NCBI RefSeq assembly: GCF_003943815.1
Contig: NZ_RJNA01000007.1
Location: 45,566 to 109,565, forward strand
Direction of reading: 5' to 3'
Length of the DNA: 64,000 nt
Source: Streptococcus cristatus
GTDB taxonomy: Bacteria; Bacillota; Bacilli; Lactobacillales; Streptococcaceae
A model generated the notes under the pieces. It did not search any database, was not told the DNA's origin, and was given only the letters and a program-made list of their open reading frames with translations. This document shows, piece after piece, positions 37,330 to 45,984 of the stretch (positions are counted from its first letter, which is position 1; each line of letters begins with the position of its first letter). A program made the position numbers and the translations under genes.

Positions 37330-37833
37330 TTAATTAAAAATGTTTTTGTAATCTCGAACATCCGCAAAACGTCCGTCCCAAATGTCCTCATAAAATTCAT
37401 TTATCGTTTCTGCTGGAATGTCATCACTATCAAACGTTGTGCAAGTTCCTTCTGGAACAATAAGCTTATAGCCATATTCAAAGGCAACCTTGACAGAGGT
37501 ATCCACACAATATTCAGTCTGCATACCACATAAAACTAATTTTTCAATCCCCTGTTTATCCAAGTATTCTTTTAAGCCAGTTTCTTTGAAAATACTATTA
37601 TACTTCTTTTGAAAGACCTTCTCATCAGTTTTTCGATTTAAAAGTGCAGATAACTGCCAATCTTCTGCTGTTCGAGCTTCAGGGTTCTCAATATGTTGAA
37701 TATAAATAATTTCGATATTCTTACTTCTAGCCTGGTTTTGTAAATAAGAAATTTTTTCCAATAGACTTTTTGTCTGAAAACCAGTTTCCACTAAAATATT
37801 CTGAACATCAATGATTATAAAAGCCGTCTTCAT
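37330..37833 (-). CDS. Isochorismatase-family cysteine hydrolase
   Basis: A 167-residue alpha/beta hydrolase. The family triad is visible: Asp in FIIIDVQNILV (residue 9), Lys in KVFQKKYNSIF, and the nucleophile Cys in CGMQTEYCVDTSVKVAFEYG. Such enzymes cleave amide or enol-ether bonds, for example nicotinamide or N-carbamoyl compounds. Its place between yqeK and rsfS, in an operon that also holds nadD, makes an NAD-related amide substrate thinkable but unproven. It abuts the yqeK stop codon with no gap. Confidence 0.85.
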   Translation of the reverse strand: MKTAFIIIDVQNILVETGFQTKSLLEKISYLQNQARSKNIEIIYIQHIENPEARTAEDWQLSALLNRKTDEKVFQKKYNSIFKETGLKEYLDKQGIEKLVLCGMQTEYCVDTSVKVAFEYGYKLIVPEGTCTTFDSDDIPAETINEFYEDIWDGRFADVRDYKNIFN

Positions 37834-38427
37834 TTAGTCCTCTTTCAAATAGTGCACAAAGGCATTATAAGTCTCCAAGGTCTGCGGGTAGATGGGCATC
37901 CCTTTGCGAGCCAAATGCTCCACAGTCCTTGCTGTTTCATAGGCCACAGCTTGATTGAGCGACCGCTGAGCCAAGTCTCTAGCCTTGTCTACTCCCGGAA
38001 AATCCCGGTTGTGCTCAATATAGTCGGCGACATAGACGACCTTGTCCAGCTCAGACATGGTGGCACTCCCTACTGTATGAATCTCGATGGCTCGCAGAAT
38101 CTCAGCATCTTCGATGACTAAATCTTCCTGAATCTTGTAAATGCCCACCATTCCATGCCAGACATTATTGCCCCAGTTTTTTAGGTCAGGATCTAGCCGG
38201 TATTTGTCAATCAAGGATAGGAATTCCTCATCCAAGACTTTTTTAGCATAGTCATGTAGGAGTCCTGCCAGACCCGCTTTTTCAACATCAAGACCGAAGC
38301 GCTCCGCTAATTCTCGGGCAGCCTTTTCCACACCTAGACAATGCCGCAGGCGTTTCTCGGGCATAACAGTTTCCATCTTAGCCAGCAAGGCCTCACGGCT
38401 CATGCTGATATAGCTTTCATAGGTCAT
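37834..38427 (-). CDS. yqeK: HD-domain diadenosine tetraphosphate hydrolase YqeK
   Basis: A 197-residue HD-superfamily phosphohydrolase. It has [20 protein letters not shown], the HD motif [10 protein letters not shown] (about residues 51-60), VWHGMVGIY and [20 protein letters not shown], the last supplying metal-binding His and Asp. YqeK-type enzymes cleave Ap4A symmetrically to two ADP. It overlaps the nadD stop codon by 4 bases, so translation is coupled. The gene order nadD-yqeK-rsfS is widely conserved in Firmicutes. Confidence 0.93.
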   Translation of the reverse strand: MTYESYISMSREALLAKMETVMPEKRLRHCLGVEKAARELAERFGLDVEKAGLAGLLHDYAKKVLDEEFLSLIDKYRLDPDLKNWGNNVWHGMVGIYKIQEDLVIEDAEILRAIEIHTVGSATMSELDKVVYVADYIEHNRDFPGVDKARDLAQRSLNQAVAYETARTVEHLARKGMPIYPQTLETYNAFVHYLKED

Positions 38428-39056
38428 AGATAAAGCCCTTCTTTCTCAATATAGTCTAAGACTGGCTGAGGTAACAGGAAATTAGGAGTCCGTCCCTGAG
38501 CAAGAAAATCCCGCACCATACTGGAGGAAATATCCATAAGCGGCACATCCACCCAGATGACAGGGTAAGAAGTCCCCGCCTTGTAACGCGGCCGCTGAAC
38601 ACCGACAAACTGAACCAGCTCAACCAGCTCATCAATCCGGTACCACTTGGGAAGATAGTCCACCATATCCGCACCGATGATAAAGTAATAGTCCGTATCT
38701 GGATGTTGCTCTGTCAGCAGCTTCATAGTGTCGTAGGTATAGGAAATTCCCTTGCGCTCCAGCTCAATGGTTTCAATTCCTAGGCCTTCAATACCCTCAA
38801 TAGCCAGCTCCAGCATTTTCAGCCGATGCTTTTCATCGATGGTCTCTTTCTTGTCCACATGGGGCGGCTCATACTCTGGCATAAGCAGAACCTGATCCAA
38901 GCCTAACTGTTGCCGGACCTGATCCGCCACGACCAAATGAGCATTGTGGACAGGATTGAAATTCCCACCTAAAATGCCAATCTGCTTGCGTTTTTTATCT
39001 TTAACTTCTGGTTCTAAATCCACCTTGGTAAAGGGGGTCAGTAATTCAATAGCCAT
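38424..39056 (-). CDS. nadD: Nicotinate-nucleotide adenylyltransferase
   Basis: Adenylates nicotinate mononucleotide in NAD synthesis. The 210-residue protein has a 25-residue N-terminal extension typical of streptococci, then [20 protein letters not shown] with the ATP-binding HxxH-type motif, [22 protein letters not shown] and the C-terminal [10 protein letters not shown] (ISSTxIR-like motif). It is followed by yqeK with a 4-base overlap. Confidence 0.94.
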   Translation of the reverse strand: MAIELLTPFTKVDLEPEVKDKKRKQIGILGGNFNPVHNAHLVVADQVRQQLGLDQVLLMPEYEPPHVDKKETIDEKHRLKMLELAIEGIEGLGIETIELERKGISYTYDTMKLLTEQHPDTDYYFIIGADMVDYLPKWYRIDELVELVQFVGVQRPRYKAGTSYPVIWVDVPLMDISSSMVRDFLAQGRTPNFLLPQPVLDYIEKEGLYL

Positions 39057-39084
39057 AGGCTGACATCTCCACAGAAATTTTTCC

Positions 39085-39396
39085 TTAAATTTGCTTGACT
39101 TTAACAGAGAGTTTGCGATTTTCCTTCTTCCTGGACTGCTTGTAGAGAATCAAGATCCGGCCAATCTTCTGCACCGTATCCACTCCGATTTCCTCTTCCA
39201 GAATTTCCGCGACCTCGTGAATATTCTCATCCGTATTTTGCAAGAGCGTAACCTTAATCAGCTCGCGCGCGTCCAGCGCCTGACGGATGCTGGTTTTGAT
39301 TTGGTCATTGAGTCCATTTTTCCCAATCTGAATGATGGGTTTGAGACTATGTGCCTGACTGTTGAGAAAGGCCCGTTGTTTTGATGTTAGTGTCAT
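39085..39396 (-). CDS. yhbY: YhbY-type RNA-binding protein (CRM domain)
   Basis: A 103-residue single CRM-domain protein associated with pre-50S ribosomes in other bacteria. It starts LTSKQRAFLNSQAHSLKPII and has the GxxG motif in QIGKNGLND, followed by ALDARELIKVTLLQN and the C-terminal VQKIGRILILYKQS. It lies in the yqeH-yhbY-nadD order. The ribosome site is weak. Confidence 0.92.
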   Translation of the reverse strand: MTLTSKQRAFLNSQAHSLKPIIQIGKNGLNDQIKTSIRQALDARELIKVTLLQNTDENIHEVAEILEEEIGVDTVQKIGRILILYKQSRKKENRKLSVKVKQI

Positions 39397-39504
39397 GTTT
39401 TTCTATAAGGCTTGAGGTCAGTTGGGATCTGCTTTTCCCCACTACTCATCGCCTTTTCCTTCCTTATTTTAAGGGAATTTCTTCCCCCTTGGTTTTTTAA
39501 ATAA

Positions 39505-40611
39505 TTAAATGATGGCTTTCCGAGTGACAACCGCCACACCCTCTGGCGCCCAGCCGGCTACGCGGGCAGGTCCACTGACGCGAATCCAACCCAGACCAGA
39601 GAAGACGATATCCGTCTTGTCCTTGATGGTAAATTCATGCTTGACCAAGGCTGGAAATTCTTCCCTTTCCTTGCCAACTGGCGGAACCAAGAGACTGCCG
39701 ACATGCTTGTCATAAAAGTCACTGGCGCCTTCCAACTTAGTCCGGTGGAGCTTGAGCTCATTGTCAAAATAAGCCGTGAAGCCTTGCTTGTCACCTGCCA
39801 CAAAGTCAAAGCGACCTAAACCACCCAAAAAGAGGGTTTGCTCTGGATTGAGCTGATAGGTTTTGGGCTTGATTTCCTTTTTGGGACTGATGTATTTGAG
39901 ATTCTTAGCAGAAAGATAGTGAGCCATCTGGTGCCGATGGATGATGCCCGGTGTATCATAGATATGACTGCCGTCCGCCAAAGGAATCTCGATTTTGTCC
40001 AGAGTTGTACCCGGGAAGCGCGAAGTCGTAATAATATCCTTATCACCCGTGATTTCCTGAATAATGGCGTTAATCAGAGTAGACTTGCCCACATTGGTCA
40101 CACCGACCACATAGACATCACGTCCCTTGCGGCAGTGCTCAATCTTATCAATCAAGTCCTTGATGGCCTGCTTGTTTTGAGCAGAGGTCAGAATGACATC
40201 AACTGGACGCAGACCTTCTTCGTGAGCCCGCTCCGTCAGCCATTGGGTCACCTTACCATCCTTGACCGACTTAGGCAGAATGTCCTTTTTATTCCCGACT
40301 AAGAGCACATCATTTCCTGCAACAAAGCGAGGCAGGCCAGGAATGACTGACCCATTAAAGTCAAAAATATCGACAACATTGACGACCAAGGCGTCGCTAT
40401 CCCCAACTTCGTGGAGAAGTCGCAGAAAGTCATCATCCGTCAGCTGGACGTCGCTAATTTCATTATAATGGCGCAGGCGGAAACAGCGCTGGCAATAGAG
40501 TTCGCCTGTTTCCAAGCCTTTTTCTAGAGCCGACTGGGGCGTGTAGCCTAGCTGGCTCTTATCTTCTGTCTGAATAGGGGCTCCGCAGCCGATACAGAGA
40601 AGTTCTTCCAT
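39505..40611 (-). CDS. yqeH: Ribosome-assembly GTPase YqeH
   Basis: A 368-residue circularly permuted GTPase needed for 30S assembly. The N-terminal zinc finger is CIGCGAP...CQRCFRLRHYN (two CxxC pairs). The G motifs then appear in permuted order: G4 LVGNKKDILP (NKxD, about residue 107), G5 TSAQN, G1 VGVTNVGKSTLINAII (about 170-185), and G3 DTPGII. The C-terminal domain is the RNA-binding YqeH/NOA1 region. It starts 6 bases after the yqeG gene. Confidence 0.95.
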   Translation of the reverse strand: MEELLCIGCGAPIQTEDKSQLGYTPQSALEKGLETGELYCQRCFRLRHYNEISDVQLTDDDFLRLLHEVGDSDALVVNVVDIFDFNGSVIPGLPRFVAGNDVLLVGNKKDILPKSVKDGKVTQWLTERAHEEGLRPVDVILTSAQNKQAIKDLIDKIEHCRKGRDVYVVGVTNVGKSTLINAIIQEITGDKDIITTSRFPGTTLDKIEIPLADGSHIYDTPGIIHRHQMAHYLSAKNLKYISPKKEIKPKTYQLNPEQTLFLGGLGRFDFVAGDKQGFTAYFDNELKLHRTKLEGASDFYDKHVGSLLVPPVGKEREEFPALVKHEFTIKDKTDIVFSGLGWIRVSGPARVAGWAPEGVAVVTRKAII

Positions 40612-40617
40612 TCTTTC

Positions 40618-41145
40618 TTAAATTCCTTTTTTGTATTGAATTGGGCCGTATTTTTCAGTGATTTTCTTGAGCACACGGCGTTCACGCGCCCGATTAATCT
40701 GGGTCTTGATAGAGTCGTGCTCGACCAGCGGTTTGACCAAAATCGAGCGAATCCCGGCCCGATGAGCAGCCCGAATATCCGTCATGAGCTGGTCCCCCAC
40801 CATGACCACTTCCTTTTTTTCAAAATGAAAAAGCTTGAGCGCTCGGTCAATGCCCCAAGTGAAAGGCTTCATAGCCCAGTAGACATAGTCAATTTCAAAC
40901 TTTTCAACAGCTCGCTTGACCCGTTTTTGGTTATTATTGGACACCACGATAATCCGAATACCCGCATCCCGCAAATCATGGAGCCACTTCTTCATCTCTG
41001 GGGTTCCGTCAGGATTATTCCAAGCAATCAGGGTGTTATCCAAATCCACCAAAACAGCTTTGATGCCCTGCCTTTTCAAACTCTCTACTGTCAAATCGTA
41101 AACCGCCTCAACCGCAAAGTCCGGCATGTAATCTTCAATTGCCAC
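40618..41145 (-). CDS. yqeG: YqeG family HAD phosphatase
   Basis: A 175-residue HAD-IIIA phosphatase. It has AVLVDLDNTLIAWNNPDG (nucleophile Asp), IIVVSNNNQKR (motif II Ser/Asn) and VVMVGDQLMTDIRAAHRAG (motif IV). The GTG start at 41145 is chosen because GGAG lies 6 bases upstream and the product then begins (M)AIEDYMPDFAVEAVYD as in related species. It is the first gene of the yqeG-yqeH-yhbY-nadD-yqeK-rsfS operon. The substrate is not known. Confidence 0.9.
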   Translation of the reverse strand: MAIEDYMPDFAVEAVYDLTVESLKRQGIKAVLVDLDNTLIAWNNPDGTPEMKKWLHDLRDAGIRIIVVSNNNQKRVKRAVEKFEIDYVYWAMKPFTWGIDRALKLFHFEKKEVVMVGDQLMTDIRAAHRAGIRSILVKPLVEHDSIKTQINRARERRVLKKITEKYGPIQYKKGI

Positions 41146-41261
41146 ATCTCTCTCCAAAAATCGTATTCGCACTATTATAGCATAAAATAGGCTTTTTGGC
41201 ACCTATAACCCCATTTCTTCCAAGAGCCATTAGGAGATTCCCACTTCCTATTTCCCAAACA

Positions 41262-41292
41262 AATGAAAACAGCTCCCCAAGCGGGAAGCTTC
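41262..41292 (-). terminator. Terminator downstream of the paralogous membrane genes
   Basis: On the minus strand AGCTTCCC pairs with GGGGAGCT (one mismatch) around a 4-base loop, then GTTTTCATTT. Confidence 0.5.
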
Positions 41293-41328
41293 ATTTTAAA
41301 ATGGGCAATATTCATGCTCATAAGACCA

Positions 41329-41991
41329 CTATTTACTTTTTTCGCTCTCTAACTTTTTTTCATGAAGTTCTTGAAGATAACTGACAACGCCATTAAAAGA
41401 CGATTCTTTAGCTTTTTTGATATGGAGTTTCTTCGAAAACTTCTGAAAATCCTTTTCCTTAACACCAGGGGCAATGCGAATGTCAACAGATTCCCATTCA
41501 CCATCTTTCTCTTCGTATCCTACTAAAGCAACTAAAAATGATTCCCTTAGTCTATGCTCACCTGTTAACAAATATGCTGTATCACTAAAAAGACCATCAT
41601 AATATGAAGGATTAGATAGTGCAAACAGTATAACATCTTCTTTCTTAAGCTCTCCATCAACACTAGATAAGGGCTGCTCATCTACATACTCAATCGGTAA
41701 GCGAATTTCTACTGGAATTAACGAATAGTAAAGAACGTCTTTGTTATAAATTGAATCTGGACTCATAATTTTGTCATAGCTATTCACATACTCCACGGCT
41801 CCACCCAAAAGGAACAAGAAAAAATAACTAGCTATAAATAGTAAAATCCGTTTTTTTCCGAAAAAGAAGTACCAAATACTTAAGAATAGTACAAAGAGAA
41901 TAATTGTATTAAGGTGGAAAAATGTTCTTATGAGGTTCTCATAGGCAATCTCCCACATTTTTTGATGATATAAGTTTAAATATTCTTCCAC
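41329..41991 (-). CDS. Unknown membrane protein, tandem paralogue 2
   Basis: 220 residues, starting at a GTG with GGAGAG 5 bases upstream. It has two membrane segments in the first 70 residues (about 22-45 and 48-67), then a soluble domain with VEYVNSYDKIMSPDSIYN, VDGELKKEDVILFALSNPSY, FLVALVGYEEKDGEWESVDI, RIAPGVKEKDFQKFSKKLHI and a lysine-rich C-terminal helix. It is clearly a duplicate of the gene at 42035-42727: the first 16 residues are identical and the soluble domain is largely conserved, while the membrane segments have diverged. No known family is recognised. Confidence 0.75.
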   Translation of the reverse strand: MEEYLNLYHQKMWEIAYENLIRTFFHLNTIILFVLFLSIWYFFFGKKRILLFIASYFFLFLLGGAVEYVNSYDKIMSPDSIYNKDVLYYSLIPVEIRLPIEYVDEQPLSSVDGELKKEDVILFALSNPSYYDGLFSDTAYLLTGEHRLRESFLVALVGYEEKDGEWESVDIRIAPGVKEKDFQKFSKKLHIKKAKESSFNGVVSYLQELHEKKLESEKSK

Positions 41992-42034
41992 TATAACTCT
42001 CCTAACTCATAGAATTTTTAGCCTGGGCTCAAGC

Positions 42035-42727
42035 TTACTCATAGTCCAGCCCGTGACCATCTTTTTCTTTCCGTAATTTTAATTCATAAAATTCTTGAAG
42101 ATCGAGAATAATACTGGTAGCACCCTCTGCTTCATCTTTTTTAATATGAAGAACCTTAGAAAATTTCTGAAAATCCTTCTCCTCAACACCTGGGGCAATG
42201 CGAATGTCAACAGATTGCCATTTACCATTTCTCTCTTCGTAGCCTACTAAAGCAACTAGAAAATTTGTCCCTACCCTCCACTCGTCTACTAAAAACGGTG
42301 CTATACCACCAAATAAACTATCATAATATGTAGGATTAGATGCCGCAAATACTAAAATATCTTCTCTCTTAAGCTCTCCATCAATACTAGCTAAGGGGAT
42401 TTCATCTACATGCTTAAATATCGGTAGAGCTCTTTCACTCTTTAGTGAAGCGACCATTAAAGAATCGTTGTATATTGAAGCTGGATTCATAATTTTATCA
42501 TAACTGTGGGCATACTCCGCAACCATACAAAGAAGGAACAAAATAAAAGGAGGACAGATCATTACCAAAAGACGTTTCCATCTCCTTGCCAATAGGTCAC
42601 TCAAAATATAATAAGGATAAATGAGTAGAACGAAAACAATTGTATAAGGATTGAAAAATACTGTTACGACATTACCGAAAGCAATCTCCCACATTTTTTG
42701 ATGATATAAGTTTAAATATTCTTCCAC
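42035..42727 (-). CDS. Unknown membrane protein, tandem paralogue 1
   Basis: 230 residues, again with a GTG start and the same GGAGAG ribosome site. It has the same two N-terminal membrane helices and soluble domain (AEYAHSYDKIMNPASIYN, IDGELKREDILVFAASNPTY, FLVALVGYEERNGKWQSVDI, RIAPGVEEKDFQKFSKVLHI). The 40-50 bases before each gene are also alike (AACTCATAGA-T-rich, then the ribosome site), so the duplicated unit includes the leader. It is transcribed first; its paralogue follows about 40 bases later. The function is unknown. Confidence 0.75.
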   Translation of the reverse strand: MEEYLNLYHQKMWEIAFGNVVTVFFNPYTIVFVLLIYPYYILSDLLARRWKRLLVMICPPFILFLLCMVAEYAHSYDKIMNPASIYNDSLMVASLKSERALPIFKHVDEIPLASIDGELKREDILVFAASNPTYYDSLFGGIAPFLVDEWRVGTNFLVALVGYEERNGKWQSVDIRIAPGVEEKDFQKFSKVLHIKKDEAEGATSIILDLQEFYELKLRKEKDGHGLDYE

Positions 42728-42923
42728 TACAACTCTCCTAACTCATAGATTTTTTAGTTCGAGCACAAGCACTCTCCTTGGTTTTTGAATACTCATAGAT
42801 GATTGCTCGCTAGTCACATCATTATATCATCTTTCATACTTTTTAGCACCTATAGCTTCAAAGCTTACAAAAAAGGCAAAAGATGCTATAGTAGATATAA
42901 GAATAATTCTCTTGGAGGTGCCT

Positions 42924-43550
42924 ATGGCAAGCAAGGATCGAGAAATGAAAGCTGTTTCTCCCTTTTTGCAAAAAATCATCAACTGGTCGTCCATCATCGG
43001 AGCTGTGGGGACAGTGGCCTTTTGTATCTGGGCCTACTATGCAGGAATCCTCCAGTCCAAGGAAACCTTGTCTGCCTTTATCAGACAAGCAGGCGTCTGG
43101 GGACCACCTCTTTTTATCTTCCTGCAAATCTTGCAGACGGTCGTGCCCATTATCCCTGGCGCCTTGACCTCTGTTGCAGGCATCTTTATCTACGGGCATA
43201 TCGTCGGCACCATCTACAACTATGTTGGCATCGTCATTGGCTGTGCCATCATCTTCTATCTAGCTCGCACCTACGGACCAGCCTTTGTCCAGTCCGTCGT
43301 CAGCAAGCGGACCTATGACAAGTATGTGGGCTGGCTGGATGAGGGCAATCGCTTTGAGCGTTTCTTTATCTTTATGATGATTTGGCCTATCAGTCCCGCT
43401 GATTTCCTCTGTATGCTGGCCGCCTTGACCAAGATGACCTTCAAAAAGTACATGCTGATTATCGTACTCTGCAAACCCATCACCCTCATCATCTACACTT
43501 ACGGACTGACCTATATTATTGATTTCTTCTGGAAATGGCTCGCAAAATAA
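42924..43550 (+). CDS. TVP38/TMEM64 (DedA-like) membrane protein
   Basis: A 208-residue protein of the SNARE-associated/VTT superfamily with about five membrane segments. The conserved core is LQILQTVVPIIPGALTSVAG (re-entrant loop with the proline pair), followed by FIYGHIVGTIYNYVGIVIGC and the FIFMMIWPISPADFLCMLAA motif. Relatives act in lipid scrambling or undecaprenyl-phosphate recycling, but this branch is uncharacterised. GGAGG lies 5 bases before the ATG; TTACAA-16-TATAGT upstream is a plausible promoter. Confidence 0.88.
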   Translation: MASKDREMKAVSPFLQKIINWSSIIGAVGTVAFCIWAYYAGILQSKETLSAFIRQAGVWGPPLFIFLQILQTVVPIIPGALTSVAGIFIYGHIVGTIYNYVGIVIGCAIIFYLARTYGPAFVQSVVSKRTYDKYVGWLDEGNRFERFFIFMMIWPISPADFLCMLAALTKMTFKKYMLIIVLCKPITLIIYTYGLTYIIDFFWKWLAK

Positions 43551-43566
43551 GAACCACGGACATTAA

Positions 43567-43598
43567 AAATCGCTCAAGCTAGTAAGCTTGGGCGATTT
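43567..43598. terminator. Two-way terminator between the TVP38 gene and lytR
   Basis: AAATCGCTCAAGCT pairs with AGCTTGGGCGATTT (one G-T pair) around AGTA. T-rich sequence follows on the plus strand and A/T-rich sequence on the other side. Confidence 0.75.
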
Positions 43599-43600
43599 GT

Positions 43601-44854
43601 TTATTCTGAAGATGCTGATGTTGTGGAATGATCGGCAGATGATGCTGACGGTGTCGGAGCTGGCGTAGATGCAGGCGCAGAACTTGCTGGCGGTTCACTG
43701 CTAGCACTAGGCTCAGGAGTATAGGAACTATAGTTGCTATAACTACTATAACTACTATAACTGCTATAGCTACTACCATAAGTGCTCTCACTAGGTTGGC
43801 TATAAATAGTTCGATCATTCTGGACTGAGCTTGAACTCTCTGAACTAGAAGCACGTAGGCTCCTGCCTCCCATCAAGTCTTCATACAGTACGGCATTGGT
43901 TTTCAGGGTCTTAACTGAAGACAAGCCCAACGTTTTCCGAATGAGATTTTGCATTTCCAGCAAATGATCAGACGTAACCAGCTGATAGCTACCGCCATCA
44001 GCCAAGGTAGCATCTTCCCCACGCAATTGTTCAGACTGAATGCTTCTAAAGGCGTCTTTGTAGCCCAATAACTGAGGGATACTTCCCGCATCCAGCGCTA
44101 CATTGGTCTGCATATTCTTGCTGACTGCTCGCAAAATAGCTTGATAATGGCTAATACTGTTAAGACTGAGCACCTTCTCAACGACCTTTCGGATCACCTC
44201 ACGCTGACGTTTCTGACGACCGTAGTCACCCTCTGGATCCTGGTAACGCATGCGGGCATAGACCAAAGCTTGGTCTCCGTTGATCAAATGCTTACCTGGC
44301 TCGACAGTTGCAGTGTATTCTGGTTCATTTTCTTCGATGGAAATTGGGAAATCAAAAGTATTGTTGACTTCAATACCGCCAACTGCATCGACTAGCTGAA
44401 CCAGTCCTTGCATATTGATCATCACATAGCGGTCAATATGGATGTTCATCAATTTCTCAATGGTCGCAATGGCCAATTCTGCACCGCCATAAGCATAGGC
44501 GGCATTGAGTTTGGCTTCTGTCGTTTCGCCATTTTCATCGATTTGAGTCAGTATATCCCGCTCCAAACTCATCATGACCGTCTTTTTAGTCTGAGGATTG
44601 ACAGATAGGAGGAGCATGGAGTCGCTATTTCCCTTCCAGGTATCAGACCGAGAGCCGCTTCCTGTATCTACCCCCATCAGTAAAATCGTCAAAGGCTTGG
44701 TTTCCGCAATAACGTTCGTTTCATTCCCAAAACCTTTGTAAGTATGGGACAAAGTGTCCGTTGACTGATTGTAAATAGTCCAAGCATAGCCTCCTACTCC
44801 AATAGCTGTGACAAGCAACAGGCTCAAAAACATTCGTACAATTTTTTTAAACAT
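43601..44854 (-). CDS. lytR: LytR-CpsA-Psr family wall-polymer ligase
   Basis: A 417-residue membrane-anchored LCP protein that should transfer lipid-linked teichoic acid or polysaccharide to peptidoglycan. It has one N-terminal membrane helix (about residues 8-28) and the LCP domain (about 60-290) with LLMGVDTGSGSRSDTWKGNS, MMSLERDILTQI and YARMRYQDPEGDYGRQKRQR, which carry the conserved Asp and Arg residues. The last 80 residues are a low-complexity Ser/Tyr/Pro tail with a repeated SSY unit. The neighbours GNAT and tsaE are those of S. pneumoniae lytR. In S. mutans the homologue is called brpA. Confidence 0.9.
   Translation of the reverse strand: MFKKIVRMFLSLLLVTAIGVGGYAWTIYNQSTDTLSHTYKGFGNETNVIAETKPLTILLMGVDTGSGSRSDTWKGNSDSMLLLSVNPQTKKTVMMSLERDILTQIDENGETTEAKLNAAYAYGGAELAIATIEKLMNIHIDRYVMINMQGLVQLVDAVGGIEVNNTFDFPISIEENEPEYTATVEPGKHLINGDQALVYARMRYQDPEGDYGRQKRQREVIRKVVEKVLSLNSISHYQAILRAVSKNMQTNVALDAGSIPQLLGYKDAFRSIQSEQLRGEDATLADGGSYQLVTSDHLLEMQNLIRKTLGLSSVKTLKTNAVLYEDLMGGRSLRASSSESSSSVQNDRTIYSQPSESTYGSSYSSYSSYSSYSNYSSYTPEPSASSEPPASSAPASTPAPTPSASSADHSTTSASSE
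43728..43780 (-). repeat. In-frame 9-bp repeats in the lytR tail
   Basis: Repeats of a 9-base unit encode SSY (YSSYSSYSSYSNYSSY). The unit is a multiple of three, so changes in copy number would alter tail length without a frameshift. Confidence 0.7.
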
Positions 44855-44860
44855 ATTTCA

Positions 44861-45382
44861 TCAATCTATCAGTTTTCCCATCAGGTAAACATCTAGAAAT
44901 ATCCCTTCTCTTAAATAGGCCCCTCTTTTTTGCAGGCCTTCGATTTCAAATCCTAATTCTTTATAGAGATGAACAGCTCGTTCATTTCTGACCTGGACAG
45001 TCAGCTCCAAACGGCGAAGACTGCTTCCATTTTCTGCCCAATCCACAGCTTCTTCTAGCAAGATACGACCGAGACCTTGATTCCAAAAGGCTTTTTTGAC
45101 AACGATAAAGACTTGCCCAATGTGGCGAATCCGCTCATGAAAATCCGCTGCGATACTGACAATCCCAGCGATTTCATTATCAAGCAAGGCTAAGAGATAA
45201 AGCTGATTATCCGACTCAGCTTGGCGCTGAATGAACTGACCCATCTGCTCTTCATCCATCAAAATCCCAGCCTCATCCAAGGTCATGTAGTCTGACTCGG
45301 CTCCGACTTGATTTAAGAAGCGAATCAAGTCAGCGGCATCTGTCTTTTCTGCCTCCCGCAAGGCCAATTCAAACTCAGCCAT
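44861..45382 (-). CDS. GNAT family N-acetyltransferase
   Basis: A 173-residue acetyltransferase starting MAEFELALREAEKTDAADLI. The ATG at 45382 is chosen because GGAGGA lies 8 bases upstream; it overlaps the end of tsaE by 8 bases. The acetyl-CoA motif is VKKAFWNQGLGRILLEEAVD (Q/RxxGxG/A type), followed by ELTVQVRNERAVHLYKELGF. It is not the short RimI type normally paired with TsaE, so its substrate is open. Confidence 0.85.
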   Translation of the reverse strand: MAEFELALREAEKTDAADLIRFLNQVGAESDYMTLDEAGILMDEEQMGQFIQRQAESDNQLYLLALLDNEIAGIVSIAADFHERIRHIGQVFIVVKKAFWNQGLGRILLEEAVDWAENGSSLRRLELTVQVRNERAVHLYKELGFEIEGLQKRGAYLREGIFLDVYLMGKLID

Positions 45383-45815
45383 GCAGCAATTCCTCCAGCA
45401 GTTCCTGAGAACGGCGTCCCTGACTTTCAAAGACTAACTCACGGCCGTCGTCTTTCTTTAGAAGAGTCAGCTTCAGATAATCATCTGGTAAACTCTCACC
45501 TAGCAATTCTCCCCACTCGATGACCGTAACTCCCTCACCAAAGAGAAAATCATCCAAGTCAATCGAGTCCGGATCCTCACCAATCCGATAGACATCTAAG
45601 TGGTACAGTGGCAATCGTCCTTCATACTCCCGAACAATGGTATAGGTCGGACTTTTGATCATCTGCTTGATTCCCAGACCTTGAGCTAAGCCCTTGGTAA
45701 AAGTCGTCTTACCCGCACCCAAGTCTCCTGTCAAAACCAAAACATCTTGCTCCTGAAGGAGGCTTCCGAGACGCTGGCCCCATTTGATTAATTCTTCTTC
45801 ATTATGACTAAACAT
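45375..45815 (-). CDS. tsaE: tRNA threonylcarbamoyladenosine synthesis ATPase TsaE
   Basis: Partner of TsaB/TsaD in making t6A37 in ANN-decoding tRNAs. The 146-residue protein has the P-loop VLTGDLGAGKTTFTKGLAQG, MIKSPTYTIVREYEGRLPLY (switch region), HLDVYRIG and VIEWGELL (the conserved Trp). The ATG at 45815 is preceded by an extended -10 (TGGTATAAT) only 6 bases away, so either the mRNA is leaderless or translation begins further upstream without a clear ribosome site. Confidence 0.92.
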   Translation of the reverse strand: MFSHNEEELIKWGQRLGSLLQEQDVLVLTGDLGAGKTTFTKGLAQGLGIKQMIKSPTYTIVREYEGRLPLYHLDVYRIGEDPDSIDLDDFLFGEGVTVIEWGELLGESLPDDYLKLTLLKKDDGRELVFESQGRRSQELLEELLHG

Positions 45816-45821
45816 TCTTTT

Positions 45822-45827
45822 ATTATA
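45822..45827 (-). promoter_or_regulatory. Extended -10 abutting the tsaE start
   Basis: TGGTATAAT ends 6 bases before the tsaE ATG on the minus strand, so the expected transcription start is at or next to the A of ATG. A poor -35 (TTGAGC, 19 bases away) is upstream. Confidence 0.5.
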
Positions 45828-45984
45828 CCAGAAGATTTGCATTTGCGCTCAATTTTCTAATAGAGGAAGCAAAATATTTGAAAAAAATTAGATAGACCTC
45901 CAAATCTTTTATTGAGGACAAGCCACTCACTTCTATCAAAAAGAATCTAAGATCGTCCACAAATCTTTTTCTCGCATAAAGAAA

